42,117 nt of DNA from Desulfocapsa sp. (lineage in GTDB: Bacteria > Desulfobacterota > Desulfobulbia > Desulfobulbales > Desulfocapsaceae). The position numbers and the translations under genes are program-made. This document shows positions 1 through 7,663 of this stretch, piece after piece (the stretch's first letter is position 1; each line of letters begins with the position of its first letter). Where the stretch lies: contig VMSP01000119.1 of the NCBI GenBank assembly GCA_013792135.1, positions 1 through 42,117 on the forward strand, written 5' to 3'. The notes below the pieces were generated by a model. That model was not told the origin of the DNA and did not search any database. It saw nothing but the letters and a program-made list of their open reading frames with translations.

Positions 1-35
1 ATGATACCTTCGCACTGTGGGAGAAATCCCATATT

Positions 36-98
36 GCCCTCCTTTATTATGGTTAGTTTGCCAAAACTATTATTACCATAAAGGGGAGGGCATTTTTT
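36..98 (+). terminator. Rho-independent terminator of a gene left of the window
   Basis: The arms GCCCTCCTTTATTATGG (36-52) and CCATAAAGGGGAGGGC (76-91) pair imperfectly, and TTTTTT follows at 93-98. The T-run lies on the plus-strand 3' side, so it would end a plus-strand transcript entering from the left. I see no gene between here and 300. Confidence 0.55.
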
Positions 99-299
99 AC
101 TCTCACATCGTCAAGGTCTCTCTTTTTCTACGCTACCAATCTTTTTACACAACGCTTCTTTTGAATACATGGCAAGCCTCCTGTTGTTACCTTAAACTCA
201 ATCTAACCAGCATGATGTTGATGCAGCGCAGAGCAACATCCATTTTCTCTTCAAGACTCAAAAAAACATATAAGGCCAATGCTCAGCACTCAGCAGCCT

Positions 300-674
300 T
301 CATTTTTTTTCGGCACTTTCTTTGTTGCCGGCCTGGTTGCCAACCAAAGTTTGTATGTAGGCGATCAGATCCTTCATATCCTGGCCCTGGCTGTCAATGG
401 CGATACCGCCCAAGGGCTTTTCGATGCAGATATTGATAACTTCTTCCAGACTTTTCTTGTCCATCTTCATGATAGTGATTTGCTTGCGTGCGAACAAGTC
501 ACTGCCCAGATTTTTCCCACCCTCATGACAGGTACTGCAGCTTTTGCCGGTGGTTCCACCGCCAAGGTCTGGGCTTTCAAAAAGGGCTTTCCCTTTCTCT
601 ACGTTCACTGCATAGGCCAGGGTCAAACCTCCTGTCATCATCAAAGCCGCTACCAGAATAAATGCCCTTTTCAT
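300..674 (-). CDS. Small periplasmic monoheme c-type cytochrome
   Basis: This 124-residue protein has an N-terminal signal peptide (about residues 1-22, ending LAYA) and one heme c attachment motif CSTCH (C46, C49, H50). Met100 in QGQDMKDLIAY is a plausible sixth heme ligand, as in class I cytochromes. The mature protein of about 100 residues is expected in the periplasm as an electron carrier. A GGAGGG ribosome binding site precedes the ATG. It is the last gene of a minus-strand series with desulfoferrodoxin and a rubrerythrin-like protein, 64 bp after the latter, so it may be co-transcribed and serve the same oxygen-stress response. Its redox partner cannot be read from sequence. Confidence 0.85.
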   Translation of the reverse strand: MKRAFILVAALMMTGGLTLAYAVNVEKGKALFESPDLGGGTTGKSCSTCHEGGKNLGSDLFARKQITIMKMDKKSLEEVINICIEKPLGGIAIDSQGQDMKDLIAYIQTLVGNQAGNKESAEKK

Positions 675-738
675 ACCAACCGCCCTCCGTTAATAGTTGA
701 TGTATTTACAAATATTCGCCAGAACTCCCTTCTCACCT

Positions 739-1233
739 TTAATACTCCTCGAGATGGTGCCATTCAGCATTTTCAAGCCAGTTTCCAGGCTCCGGTCTGG
801 CAACGAATTCGACGATATTTTCCATTATCCGCAAATGTTTTTCTTCTTCGCCGGCAAGACGCAAAAATATCTGTTTGACATCTCCCTCATCAGCATTGGC
901 AGCCTTGTCGAGATAAAATTTCCAACTCATCTCCTCAATGGACATTGCTTTTCGGTATGATTCAAGTTCAGATGAATCAATGCGCACATTGGCTTTTTCT
1001 TCCTTCATTCTGACAAAAATATTTTTCACATTCTCCAGAACTGTTGTTTTCACCAGCGAAGAATTTCCAGCATTTTTTAGTAAGTGTACAATGGTATTGT
1101 AGTGCTTCACCTCTTCGTTGGCCAGCATAGTAAAAATAGTTGCAATACCTTCTACCTGACAATTTTCGGCCAGGAGAAGGTAATACTTTTCCCCATCCTG
1201 CTCCATCTGCATGGCATATTCATAAATACTCAT
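739..1233 (-). CDS. Rubrerythrin-type ferritin-like di-iron protein
   Basis: This 164-residue helical protein has the two-fold E...ExxH pattern of the ferritin-like superfamily: EQDGEKYY near residues 11-18, EEVKH (40-44), then IEEMSWKFY (99-107) and GEEEKH (128-133). Such proteins bind a di-iron centre and usually reduce hydrogen peroxide or store iron in the cytoplasm. The C-terminal rubredoxin domain of true rubrerythrin is absent, so electrons must come from another protein. I chose the ATG at 1233 because AAAGGAAG lies just upstream. An in-frame upstream start would overlap desulfoferrodoxin and has no such site. It sits 43 bp after desulfoferrodoxin, which fits one operon removing superoxide and then peroxide. 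Confidence 0.85.
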   Translation of the reverse strand: MSIYEYAMQMEQDGEKYYLLLAENCQVEGIATIFTMLANEEVKHYNTIVHLLKNAGNSSLVKTTVLENVKNIFVRMKEEKANVRIDSSELESYRKAMSIEEMSWKFYLDKAANADEGDVKQIFLRLAGEEEKHLRIMENIVEFVARPEPGNWLENAEWHHLEEY

Positions 1234-1276
1234 AGCGCTTCCTTTGAAAATGGAATAATGAATAATTCGAGCATGC

Positions 1277-1654
1277 TTACCCCTTCCACAGACCATGCAA
1301 ATTACAATATTCTCGAGCAGTTATCTTGTTGGCGTCGATTTTAAAGACGGCCTCCGGTGCTTTTCCGGGGTTGAGGAACTGCCGGTATGCCCTGCCGTCG
1401 TCGGTAATTACTTCAATCCACTCTATGTAATGTTTATCTTCCATGGGATGGGGCACACTCCCGACCTTTACCCTGAAACCACCTTCGATCTTTTCGATCA
1501 CGGGGACATGCTTTTCTTTTGCCGCGTCAACAGTGTTCTCCAAGAATAGTTTCATCGACGCTCCGCAACAGACAAGCTCGCCCTCTCCTGCATGAAGCAT
1601 TTCCACAATATTCCCACAAATTTCACACTTATAGATTTGTAATTTTTCTGTCAT
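1277..1654 (-). CDS. dfx: Desulfoferrodoxin (class I superoxide reductase)
   Basis: This is a 125-residue cytoplasmic enzyme that reduces superoxide to hydrogen peroxide, using electrons usually from rubredoxin. The N-terminal desulforedoxin-like domain has the iron ligands CEIC (C10, C13) and VCC (C29, C30). The catalytic domain carries the His/Cys ligands in [22 protein letters not shown] and CNLHGLW, with the Glu-Lys loop near residue 47. The length is the usual 125-126 for two-domain proteins. The ATG at 1654 is chosen because AGGGAGA precedes it and the protein then starts with the family's [13 protein letters not shown]. It is the first gene of the operon with the ferritin-like protein and cytochrome c, about 90 nt downstream of a predicted sigma-54 start. 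A rubredoxin gene is at 25304-25462. Confidence 0.95.
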   Translation of the reverse strand: MTEKLQIYKCEICGNIVEMLHAGEGELVCCGASMKLFLENTVDAAKEKHVPVIEKIEGGFRVKVGSVPHPMEDKHYIEWIEVITDDGRAYRQFLNPGKAPEAVFKIDANKITAREYCNLHGLWKG

Positions 1655-1704
1655 GACTGTATTTCTCCCTGATTTTGATATCATTGCGGCCAAGTTGGCC
1701 AGTT

Positions 1705-1720
1705 CATCTGTTTACAGATG
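1705..1720. promoter_or_regulatory. Inverted repeat in the dfx leader
   Basis: CATCTG-TTTA-CAGATG is a perfect 6-bp inverted repeat. It lies in the predicted 5' untranslated leader of dfx, downstream of the sigma-54 start, so it may be an operator or a small hairpin. Function is unproven. Confidence 0.3.
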
Positions 1721-1757
1721 GCAACACACACCCTGGTACTATTCAACATATAAGCAG

Positions 1758-1773
1758 AGCAATATTTGTACCA
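1758..1773 (-). promoter_or_regulatory. Sigma-54 promoter of the dfx operon
   Basis: Read on the minus strand, the site is TGGTACAAATATTGCT, a full match to the sigma-54 consensus TGGYACRNNNNTTGCW, with GG and GC spaced correctly. Transcription would start near 1746 and give a leader of about 90 nt before the dfx ATG. Sigma-54 promoters need an enhancer-binding protein; none is encoded in the window. Confidence 0.75.
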
Positions 1774-1903
1774 GGCTCGAAGCACTCAACATTATATCAC
1801 CTAAGTTTCTGTTATTTAGGGATAATTAACGAAAATTGTTTTTATTGGGCCGTTGTGAGGAATTATAAGAAATGGGGCCATATTTAACCAATGGTTCCAT
1901 GTG

Positions 1904-1917
1904 ACCCTTTTCAGGGT
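1904..1917. promoter_or_regulatory. Candidate shared enhancer site between divergent promoters
   Basis: ACCCT-TTTC-AGGGT is an inverted repeat lying 100-150 bp upstream of both sigma-54 promoters, where an enhancer-binding protein would be expected. The position is suggestive, but the sequence matches no site I know. Confidence 0.25.
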
Positions 1918-2007
1918 TGTCTCGAAAGGCACCTTGAAAATGCTTATCAAGCTAATTATTTTTTATAATCAAAAAGATAGGTGATCTGATGCTGAGCATT
2001 TGAAGCC

Positions 2008-2023
2008 TGGCACAAGAATTGCT
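2008..2023 (+). promoter_or_regulatory. Sigma-54 promoter of the lipoprotein gene
   Basis: TGGCACAAGAATTGCT matches the sigma-54 consensus at every conserved position. The start would be near 2034, leaving a leader of about 150 nt before the lipoprotein ATG at 2182. It diverges from the dfx sigma-54 promoter 235 bp away. Confidence 0.8.
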
Positions 2024-2181
2024 TCAATAAAAAACAATGCAGAACAGCACACATCGACCGCTGCCTATGAATTCTTTGAATTTAAACACTCATACCGGAA
2101 CAATGACCGGTAACAACTTAATATAAGTTATAATTTTAGTCAGTTACCTTAACTCAAAAAGTTAAAGACAGAGGGAGCAAA

Positions 2182-2748
2182 ATGAGAAAAAATATTTTTA
2201 TTACAGTGCTCATGCTTTTTGGATTGTCCTTGTTTTCGGGCTGTGCCTCAATGATGCACACATGGCCAGATCAGGAAAGAAGTGCGGAAAACAAAATGAT
2301 TGTAATCCAGGAGAGGATTGGGGATGGGCTGAAAACCGGCGCGCTTAGCCTTAATCAGTCCCAGAGATTTTTGGCGACCCTACAGGTTATTCGAACAGAC
2401 TATATTGAGTTGAGAGACAAAATTGTCTACCAGGAAGAATGGAACAGCCTTCACAGAAGACTTGATATGCTTGGAGAAGATGTAAACAGGGCGTTTACCA
2501 GGACTATAAAAAATGAATCCCCAAGGAATGGGGACACGATTATCACACTCCAAAGACGAATTGATGATGGACGAATCAGCAGGCGTTTGCCTCTAACTGA
2601 GGAAAGAGAATTTCAGGCCAGATTAGACTCCATTCGCAGAGAATATTTACGGATCACGGAGGGAGGGAGACCTGCTACGTACGAAGAAAGAGTAGACATC
2701 TCCCGCCGGCTTGATTCTTTGGCAATGGATATAGACAGGTTTCGTTAG
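2182..2748 (+). CDS. Putative lipoprotein with repeated helical segments
   Basis: This 188-residue protein has a lipoprotein signal peptide with the lipobox LFSGC (lipidated Cys21), so it should be membrane-anchored, probably in the outer membrane. The mature part is charged and mostly helical. It appears to repeat itself: NKMIVIQERIGDGLKTGALS near residue 37 resembles DTIITLQRRIDDGRISRRLP near 118, each followed by a segment of the RFLATLQ/EFQARLD type and then RRLDMLGEDV/RRLDSLAMDI. I know no named family. A GAGGGAG ribosome binding site precedes the ATG. The sigma-54 promoter at 2008 and the stress genes on both sides suggest a role in envelope stress; this is inference. Confidence 0.8.
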   Translation: MRKNIFITVLMLFGLSLFSGCASMMHTWPDQERSAENKMIVIQERIGDGLKTGALSLNQSQRFLATLQVIRTDYIELRDKIVYQEEWNSLHRRLDMLGEDVNRAFTRTIKNESPRNGDTIITLQRRIDDGRISRRLPLTEEREFQARLDSIRREYLRITEGGRPATYEERVDISRRLDSLAMDIDRFR

Positions 2749-3356
2749 AATTAGCTGGTAGTAAAAACTACAGTTTAAGGTCACCTTGAACAATCAGGAT
2801 TCAAGATCAAGGCGTGAAAAGAAACAATTTTTCAAAGAACCCTTAACCGACAACAATTATTATCAACTCTCAACCTGAATACACGCAAATTAATCCCACT
2901 CCATGGTGTCCATTTTTTCCATACCACTTCACCGGTAAAGGAACCTTTTTCATGCGCCACCCTGTACTGCCCAAACATTGAGGACAGCAAAAACCGGACG
3001 GCCAGCGCAGCCAGTCCACTCCTTGTGCAGTGTTGTTGAAATATGGCCATTTGGTTCCATATAACCTTTAACATCTAAATTCTTGATAACAGCCCGCTTG
3101 GCAATGATCTTACAAATTATCATAATTTCAGTAAGATAGAATTGATAATGACAAATAAAAAAACTCGGCAAAAGGCTTGAAATGTTCTTAATGAGGTGGA
3201 CAAGACTGCGAGAGTCGCTCGCGCCTAAAAGCGGGTCATCGGCAATCTTTCCTTTAATTTATATTGTAAAATGCTGTTGGCCCGGCTGGCGGTGTTTTTT
3301 TCTGATATCCACATGGGGTGGATTATCGAAGCTCAAATATAACAAGGAGGAATATC
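2749..3356. other. Intergenic stretch without a recognisable gene
   Basis: I find no supported gene, RNA or known promoter in these 608 bp. Minus-strand open frames at 2832-3074 and 2950-3171 overlap each other, have no ribosome binding site and resemble no family I recognise. They could be remnants of a broken gene. Confidence 0.4.
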
Positions 3357-3557
3357 ATGAATTGGGATCAAATCAAAGGGCTGTGGAAACAAGCCAAAGG
3401 AAAAGCCCAACAACAATGGGGCAAGCTCACTGATGATGACCTCGATGTCATCGATGGCAAGCGCGAAGAGCTGATCGGTAAGGTACAGGAACGCTATGGT
3501 ATTGAAAAAGATGAGGCCGAAAGACAAGTTTCCGATTTTGAAACCAAATATCACTAA
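3357..3557 (+). CDS. CsbD family stress protein
   Basis: This 66-residue, highly hydrophilic protein has the CsbD signature: MNWDQIKGLWKQAKGK, then WGKLTDDDLDVIDGKREEL and a C-terminal GKVQERYGIEKDEAE segment. CsbD/YjbJ proteins are small cytoplasmic proteins induced by general, osmotic or stationary-phase stress; their molecular role is unknown. The ATG at 3357 follows AAGGAGG at ideal spacing. Upstream in-frame residues are not family-like and were excluded. It opens a run of small plus-strand genes with similar binding sites. Confidence 0.9.
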   Translation: MNWDQIKGLWKQAKGKAQQQWGKLTDDDLDVIDGKREELIGKVQERYGIEKDEAERQVSDFETKYH

Positions 3558-3724
3558 TTAATCGGACTGTCACTTGTCTGCTCAGGTTTTACTGGCAAGG
3601 TAAGCACTATGCCCTGTCCCGATGTCAGTAATAATGGAGATAAATACTTTTCATATTTACTCACATAGTGGCATGGCTCATCGGTCCTTATGTGGATGCG
3701 TGGCTCAAGGAATGGAGGAACGTT

Positions 3725-3829
3725 ATGCTGAACAATGAAAAAGGCAAGATAGGCTGGATACTGCTTTGGGCCTTGGGAATCCCGATCCCGATCCTCGTGC
3801 TGCTGTATCTCCTACGTGGTTGCACCTGA
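3725..3829 (+). CDS. 34-residue single-pass membrane peptide
   Basis: A short gene with a good GGAGG site 8 nt before its ATG encodes MLNNEKGKIGW, a hydrophobic stretch (ILLWALGIPIPILVLLYLL), then RGCT. The charged N-terminus, single membrane span of about 19 residues and positively charged end are typical of small stress-related inner membrane proteins. The frame stays open upstream to 3644 and reads plausibly (WLIGPYVDAWLKEW), but without a start or binding site, so a longer ancestral protein is possible. I know no named family. Confidence 0.55.
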   Translation: MLNNEKGKIGWILLWALGIPIPILVLLYLLRGCT

Positions 3830-3970
3830 GAGACTGCGCGACAAAGAGTGAGCGTGAAAGATCAGGGAGGAATCGAAATCTGCCAACGAGGATAAGATCA
3901 TGCGAAGCGAACTCCGTTAAGGTTGTCGGTGGCAGTATTTACAAAGTAAACCAAATAGAAGGAGTATGTA

Positions 3971-4063
3971 ATGAACGAAACAAACGAGAAGTCAGTGCCT
4001 AAGTACGGTATTGGGCCGGGCTTCGAAGATCATCGGAGAAACGGTGGTCAACCGCCAGAGTGA
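3971..4063 (+). CDS. Possible 30-residue hydrophilic peptide
   Basis: The ATG at 3971 follows AAGGAG at 6 nt and opens a 30-codon frame with the charged sequence MNETNEKSVPKYGIGPGF...NGGQPPE. The spacing and site match its neighbours, which is the main reason to list it. It overlaps a PRC-barrel-like fragment in another frame, so it could be the start of a gene broken by a frameshift. I do not recognise the family. Confidence 0.35.
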   Translation: MNETNEKSVPKYGIGPGFEDHRRNGGQPPE

Positions 4064-4106
4064 GAATGTGGGCAAGAATGACATGCGCCTTAAAGAGAAA
4101 CGCTAA
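3975..4106 (+). pseudogene. PRC-barrel domain fragment
   Basis: This frame, open from just after a TGA at 3972, contains RASKIIGETVVNRQSENVGK, which resembles the first strands of a PRC-barrel domain (ASxLIGxxVxNxxGExVGxI). It then ends at 4104 with DMRLKEKR. PRC-barrel proteins are often stress-linked and about 80-250 residues, so only the first part remains. There is no good start codon; TTG at 4011 has no binding site. Read as a degraded or frameshifted gene. Confidence 0.35.
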
Positions 4107-4119
4107 ATTGGCTCGCCGT

Positions 4120-4160
4120 CAGTGACTTCCCCTGGACCAGATGTCCGGGGGAAGTCACTG
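4120..4160. terminator. Strong 18-bp stem-loop
   Basis: CAGTGACTTCCCCTGGAC (4120-4137), a 5-nt loop CAGAT, and GTCCGGGGGAAGTCACTG (4143-4160) pair over 18 positions with one T-G wobble. No T-run follows on either strand, so it may be a factor-assisted terminator, an RNA-processing or stabilising hairpin, or part of the leader of the gene at 4235. Confidence 0.5.
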
Positions 4161-4234
4161 ATGGCATATATAATAAGACGATGTTCTCTGGCCTCTGATG
4201 GCCGGCAGAAGCCATTTCCAGCAAGGAGGAATCT

Positions 4235-4639
4235 ATGGAAAAGACAGCGGGTTTGTGGATTGACCATCGTAAGGCCGTGATAGTGGTGGTTTCGGACAAA
4301 GGGGAAGAAACAAAAGTGATCGAATCAAAGGTGGAAAAGCAGAGCGCACCGTCTGCTGGTGAACCTTCAACGTCCCCCTATGAATCCCATATGGTTCCAG
4401 CGGATGATATCCTTCAGAGAAAGTTTACAGACCAACTCAACACCTATTACGATGAGGTAATTTCGCTTATTCGTAACGCCGAAGCGATTTTAATATTTGG
4501 CCCTGGCGAGGCAAAGGGCGAGCTAAAAAAACGTCTCGAAAGAGACAAACTTGATGGCCTCATCGTGGCTGTGGAAACAGTTGACGACATGACAGATCGC
4601 CAGATTGCCGCGAAAGTCCGGGAGTATTTTCAAAAGTAG
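4235..4639 (+). CDS. eRF1/pelota domain 3-like protein
   Basis: This 134-residue protein begins KTAGLWIDHRKAVIVVVSD and ends with an alpha/beta segment, AILIFGPGEAKGELKKRLE...VETVDDMTDRQIAAKVREYF. The pattern (WIDH start, GPGEAK, a final 'ddMTdrQiaAkVreyF') belongs to small bacterial proteins related to domain 3 of eRF1/pelota, sometimes annotated as translational machinery proteins. The family's function is unproven; ribosome-associated or stress roles have been proposed from the fold. A perfect AAGGAGG site lies 5 nt before the ATG. It sits between CsbD and a small membrane protein, in line with a stress role. The middle third (about residues 30-60) is polar and probably disordered. Confidence 0.65.
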   Translation: MEKTAGLWIDHRKAVIVVVSDKGEETKVIESKVEKQSAPSAGEPSTSPYESHMVPADDILQRKFTDQLNTYYDEVISLIRNAEAILIFGPGEAKGELKKRLERDKLDGLIVAVETVDDMTDRQIAAKVREYFQK

Positions 4640-4741
4640 AACTACGAGAAAAGAGTATTTCAGCATAAATGAATTGTGACAGCGACGCAGCCGCGTTTCA
4701 TAATCTCTGTCTTCACCGACAGACAAAAAAAGGAGGATCAT

Positions 4742-4891
4742 ATGTTGTGGACAATTGCCGTGATACTGATAATTCTGTGGGCGTTGGGACTGGTCAGCAG
4801 TTACACGATGGGAGGGTTCATTCATATCCTGCTGGTACTTGCTGTTATTGTTGTGCTGCTCAACCTCTTTCAGGGGCGGCGGCGTGGGTAG
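4742..4891 (+). CDS. lmo0937-family small membrane protein
   Basis: This 49-residue protein has two hydrophobic segments, [17 protein letters not shown] and the later [15 protein letters not shown], joined by SSYTMGG and ending in RRRG. It matches the lmo0937/DUF5670 type of tiny two-span membrane protein, often found next to CsbD and other stress genes. The ATG at 4742 is set by AAGGAGG 5 nt upstream. The function is unknown. Its 3' end abuts a minus-strand lactate dehydrogenase fragment. Confidence 0.7.
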   Translation: MLWTIAVILIILWALGLVSSYTMGGFIHILLVLAVIVVLLNLFQGRRRG

Positions 4892-4902
4892 CCTTCTGGA
4901 AA

Positions 4903-5328
4903 GGGCAAACCGGCGATATTGGCCTGGCTCCAAACCGGCACTTCACTGTCGCCGTGCTCACCAATTATATAGGCATGAACATTGTGGGGGTCGACCCGGC
5001 AATGTCTGCTGAGCAGGAATCTGAAGCGCGCCGTATCCAGAGTGGTCCCCGATCCAATGACCCGAGTCATGGGATAACCGGAAACTTTGAGGGCAACATA
5101 CGTCAAGATATCGACGGGATTGGATATGATCAGCAAAGTTCCCGGTTCGTGCGCCGCGATCTTGGGAATGATATCTTTGGAAATATCCGTGTTCTTGCTA
5201 ACGAGATCCAGCCGGGTCTCACCCTGCTTCTGAGCGGCGCCCGTGGTAACGACAACAATGTCGGCGCCCTTGCAGTCCGAGTAGTTTCCTGCGAAGATTC
5301 TTGCCGGTTGGATAAAGGACAGGCTTAG
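4903..5328 (-). pseudogene. ldh: L-lactate dehydrogenase internal fragment
   Basis: About 142 residues match the middle of L-lactate dehydrogenase: [61 protein letters not shown] and the catalytic-His segment [20 protein letters not shown]. The first 70 or so residues, with the NAD-binding GxGxxG, and the C-terminal third are missing. The frame runs into unrelated sequence on both sides. It lies between the lmo0937-like gene and the permease gene, both of which look intact, so it is a displaced gene fragment that cannot make an active enzyme. The well-kept internal frame suggests a fairly recent event. Confidence 0.85.
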
Positions 5329-5366
5329 CATTCCTCTCAAGGTTTTCTTCATGATGTTTGCCCGGC

Positions 5367-6581
5367 TCAGTTGCTCACAGACTGCTTTTCGCGCAAGGTT
5401 CTTCTGGCCAGATGTTGCAGGTCTTCGTCCGTCACCGTGGGGAGAAATCGTTTTCGATAAAGCTCGTCGTGCAGAATATCTACAATGGAAACCAGCGGGG
5501 CCGCAACCAGAACACCCAGCACGCCGAAAGCAGCCACGCATAAGAGCATCGAAAAAATCACCGCCACCGGATGCAATTTCATCCCTCGCGCCATGATGAA
5601 AGGGGTAATCACATTATTTTCCAAAGCCTGGACCGCGATGTAGGCTAACAATACCCACATCGGGGTCATGCCTCCGATGCCGAGAGCGAGCAACAGTGCA
5701 GGTACTGCGCCGAGGGTCGGACCAAGATATGGAACAGCTTCCATGATTCCTGCTATCAACCCCAGAACTAGCGAGTCCATGAATCCGAAGATCGGCAACA
5801 TGATCAAAAAAACTAGCAGGCCGATCGTCACCATCCCCACCAGCGTTGTCCCTGCCCAATTTGGCGCGAAATTTCCAATGCGCTGCATGATGATCAGTGC
5901 CCTTCCATGATGGCGCTCGGGCACCAATGAAAACATTGCCCCAAGGATCGGGCGGGGATTCATGAGCGTAAAGCATACGCCGAAAAAAACCGTCACCAAA
6001 ACGACCAGCATCTGCCCCGCGTTGAACGCCATCGCCGTGAAGCTACCGACCACGCCCTGTAACATCTCGCTCAACCTGGAACGGATAGATTCCGACGCCT
6101 TGGCAGTTTCAGGCGGAGCCGACTTCGTGGTTTTGGCCGCTACTACAGGCCGGCCCTCCGACGCCTCGATCTTGGCGATTTCTGTGGTGACTTCCGCCTG
6201 GAGTTTTTTTTCGGAAAGAACGACCTTTTGCTCCATTTTAATCAGAGGTTTCTGGAACCGTTCCCAGTAACCTGGCAACTCTGCAGAGAGGTTTATGATC
6301 GAGATCTTCAACGGCCCGAAAAAAGCCCCACCTGTCAGAACAATGAAAATGACCAAGGCCGCCACCAAAAGCCCCGCCGCGCCTTTTCTTCCACCGGTCA
6401 AGGTTCGTATCCGGGAGATCATGGGATTCACTGCGAGCGAAATCAGTAGAATAAGTAGAAACGACAAGAGGATGGGGGCCAGCAGTGAAAACGTCTTGAT
6501 GAAAGCAATCAACGATGCTCCCAGGATTATGTAGAAAGATATCGAGTGGTTATTCACCTCTGGCTCGGGGTTGCTTGGCAT
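5367..6581 (-). CDS. AI-2E family transporter (PerM/YdiK type)
   Basis: This 404-residue inner membrane protein has several spans: two near the start ([34 protein letters not shown]), one near residue 80, and a C-terminal block with [20 protein letters not shown], which contains the family's E-x-x-P-Y-x-G-P motif. Members are linked to autoinducer-2 export or Na+/H+ exchange; the substrate here is unknown. An insertion of about 50 polar residues with [15 protein letters not shown] lies in the periplasmic or cytoplasmic loop around residues 145-195. I chose the second Met (6581) because GGGAG lies 4-5 nt upstream. The Met at 6596 lacks a site. Confidence 0.85.
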   Translation of the reverse strand: MPSNPEPEVNNHSISFYIILGASLIAFIKTFSLLAPILLSFLLILLISLAVNPMISRIRTLTGGRKGAAGLLVAALVIFIVLTGGAFFGPLKISIINLSAELPGYWERFQKPLIKMEQKVVLSEKKLQAEVTTEIAKIEASEGRPVVAAKTTKSAPPETAKASESIRSRLSEMLQGVVGSFTAMAFNAGQMLVVLVTVFFGVCFTLMNPRPILGAMFSLVPERHHGRALIIMQRIGNFAPNWAGTTLVGMVTIGLLVFLIMLPIFGFMDSLVLGLIAGIMEAVPYLGPTLGAVPALLLALGIGGMTPMWVLLAYIAVQALENNVITPFIMARGMKLHPVAVIFSMLLCVAAFGVLGVLVAAPLVSIVDILHDELYRKRFLPTVTDEDLQHLARRTLREKQSVSN

Positions 6582-6656
6582 GGCATTTTCTCCCATTGTT
6601 AACTTGTTGTCAGGAAACCGGACATTGAAGTCCTGTGGCCCAGTCCTTGGTAAGCG

Positions 6657-6875
6657 TCAATTAAGCCCCAGTATCTTCTGGTCTAAGCTCAAGTCAGCCA
6701 TAGTAAGCTTCATGGGCAGCAATTCTCTGTAATCATCCACGGATGAAGCAAACGGGAGCTTCTCAAAAAGGTAGCGAAGATATTTATCAGGAGAAAGCTT
6801 GACTCCCTGAGTCAGGAATTCGTTACGTATAAACAGTAGACTTCTGAGTTGTTCCGTCAATAATAATTTAAACAA
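6657..6875 (-). pseudogene. IS66-type transposase C-terminal remnant
   Basis: The 72-residue frame contains SPDKYLRYLFEKLPFASSVD followed by DYRELLP, the typical IS66 transposase C-terminus (PxxYLRYLFEKLP...DYxxLLP). The other 400 or so residues of the transposase are gone. It directly adjoins an IS110 remnant. The 6597-7868 interval holds only such mobile-element pieces and the ung-tail copy. Confidence 0.7.
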
Positions 6876-7150
6876 ATTCCAACAAAGGAGAATTTGTTCT
6901 CTTTAATGTTTGTATGTATTTAATCTCATCATAGGGAGTCCTGTTCTTCCAACAGCAGTACATGATTCTGATCCACTTAAAAGCAAGAGCTCTAATGGCT
7001 GTATGATGGGATTTGCCTCGTTCTCGTAGTATTTCATAATATGCTTGAGCCCATATTAATGACCTGCGTAAGGAATTTGCAAACTCATGAAAAGTTTGTA
7101 GTAAAAATTTCGGACAGGCATGGCAGCGTATGACCATTTTTGATTGACCG
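6868..7150 (-). pseudogene. IS110-type transposase C-terminal remnant
   Basis: The frame reads SLRRSLIWAQAYYEILRERG, KSHHTAIRALAFKWIRIMYC and then CWKNRTPYDE. This matches the C-terminal region of IS110/IS116/IS902 transposases (kGKxHhxAlRALArkwirilyxxWkxxtpYDe). The N-terminal DEDD nuclease half is missing. Its upstream part runs into unrelated sequence near 7150, where an IS3 fragment on the opposite strand begins. Confidence 0.6.
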
Positions 7151-7157
7151 CTAGCCT

Positions 7158-7493
7158 TTGATCCTTCCTTCTGATCGCGGGAGCCAAGATTGCTCCCATG
7201 CCTTTGCAAGAGTACTTAAACAGTTTGATATGAAGCCTTCTATGAGGCGCAAGGGTAACTGTTATGATAATGCCCCGAGGGAAAGCTTCTGGGGGACGTT
7301 GAAAACCGAGATGGTCCATCACAGAAAGTATGCCACAAGAAAAGAAGCTGAGGTTGAGATCCGTGAGTATATAGAAATATTCTACAACCGCCAACGTATA
7401 AAGAAAAGGTTAGGTTTTTGTTCTCCGGCTGCTTTTGAGAGAAAATATCTTATTGAAAGGAACGTGGCAGAGAGGTTTGGTTTCCACTATTGA
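7158..7493 (+). pseudogene. IS3-family transposase (OrfB) C-terminal fragment
   Basis: The frame starts inside the integrase core (PSDRGSQDCSHAFARVLKQF), continues through KGNCYDNAPRESFWGTLKTE, which holds the last catalytic Glu, and ends with YIEIFYNRQRIKKRLGF and SPAAFERKYL. This is the last third of an IS3/IS150-type OrfB; the usual motif is HSDRGSQY. The rest of the element and its ends are missing at the junction with the IS110 piece. Confidence 0.85.
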
Positions 7494-7663
7494 CGACCTC
7501 AGGCTTAGCGCCTGAACACATCATAAGCTTCAGGTTTACATCAGATTTTGAGTTGCCCTTCGGATCATGATAGGCATTACTCTCTCGCCTATCAAATTTT
7601 ATTTTTAATGTGTTCGTAGAGATTGCATCTTGGGCACGCCCCACCCCAATTTGCTTTTCCGAT

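Noticed and set aside
17-436. Plus-strand open frame of 139 codons
   Set aside because: It overlaps the cytochrome gene on the other strand, has no ribosome binding site and reads like no protein family.
2832-3171. Two minus-strand open frames between the lipoprotein and CsbD
   Set aside because: They overlap in different frames, with no start signals and no family likeness.
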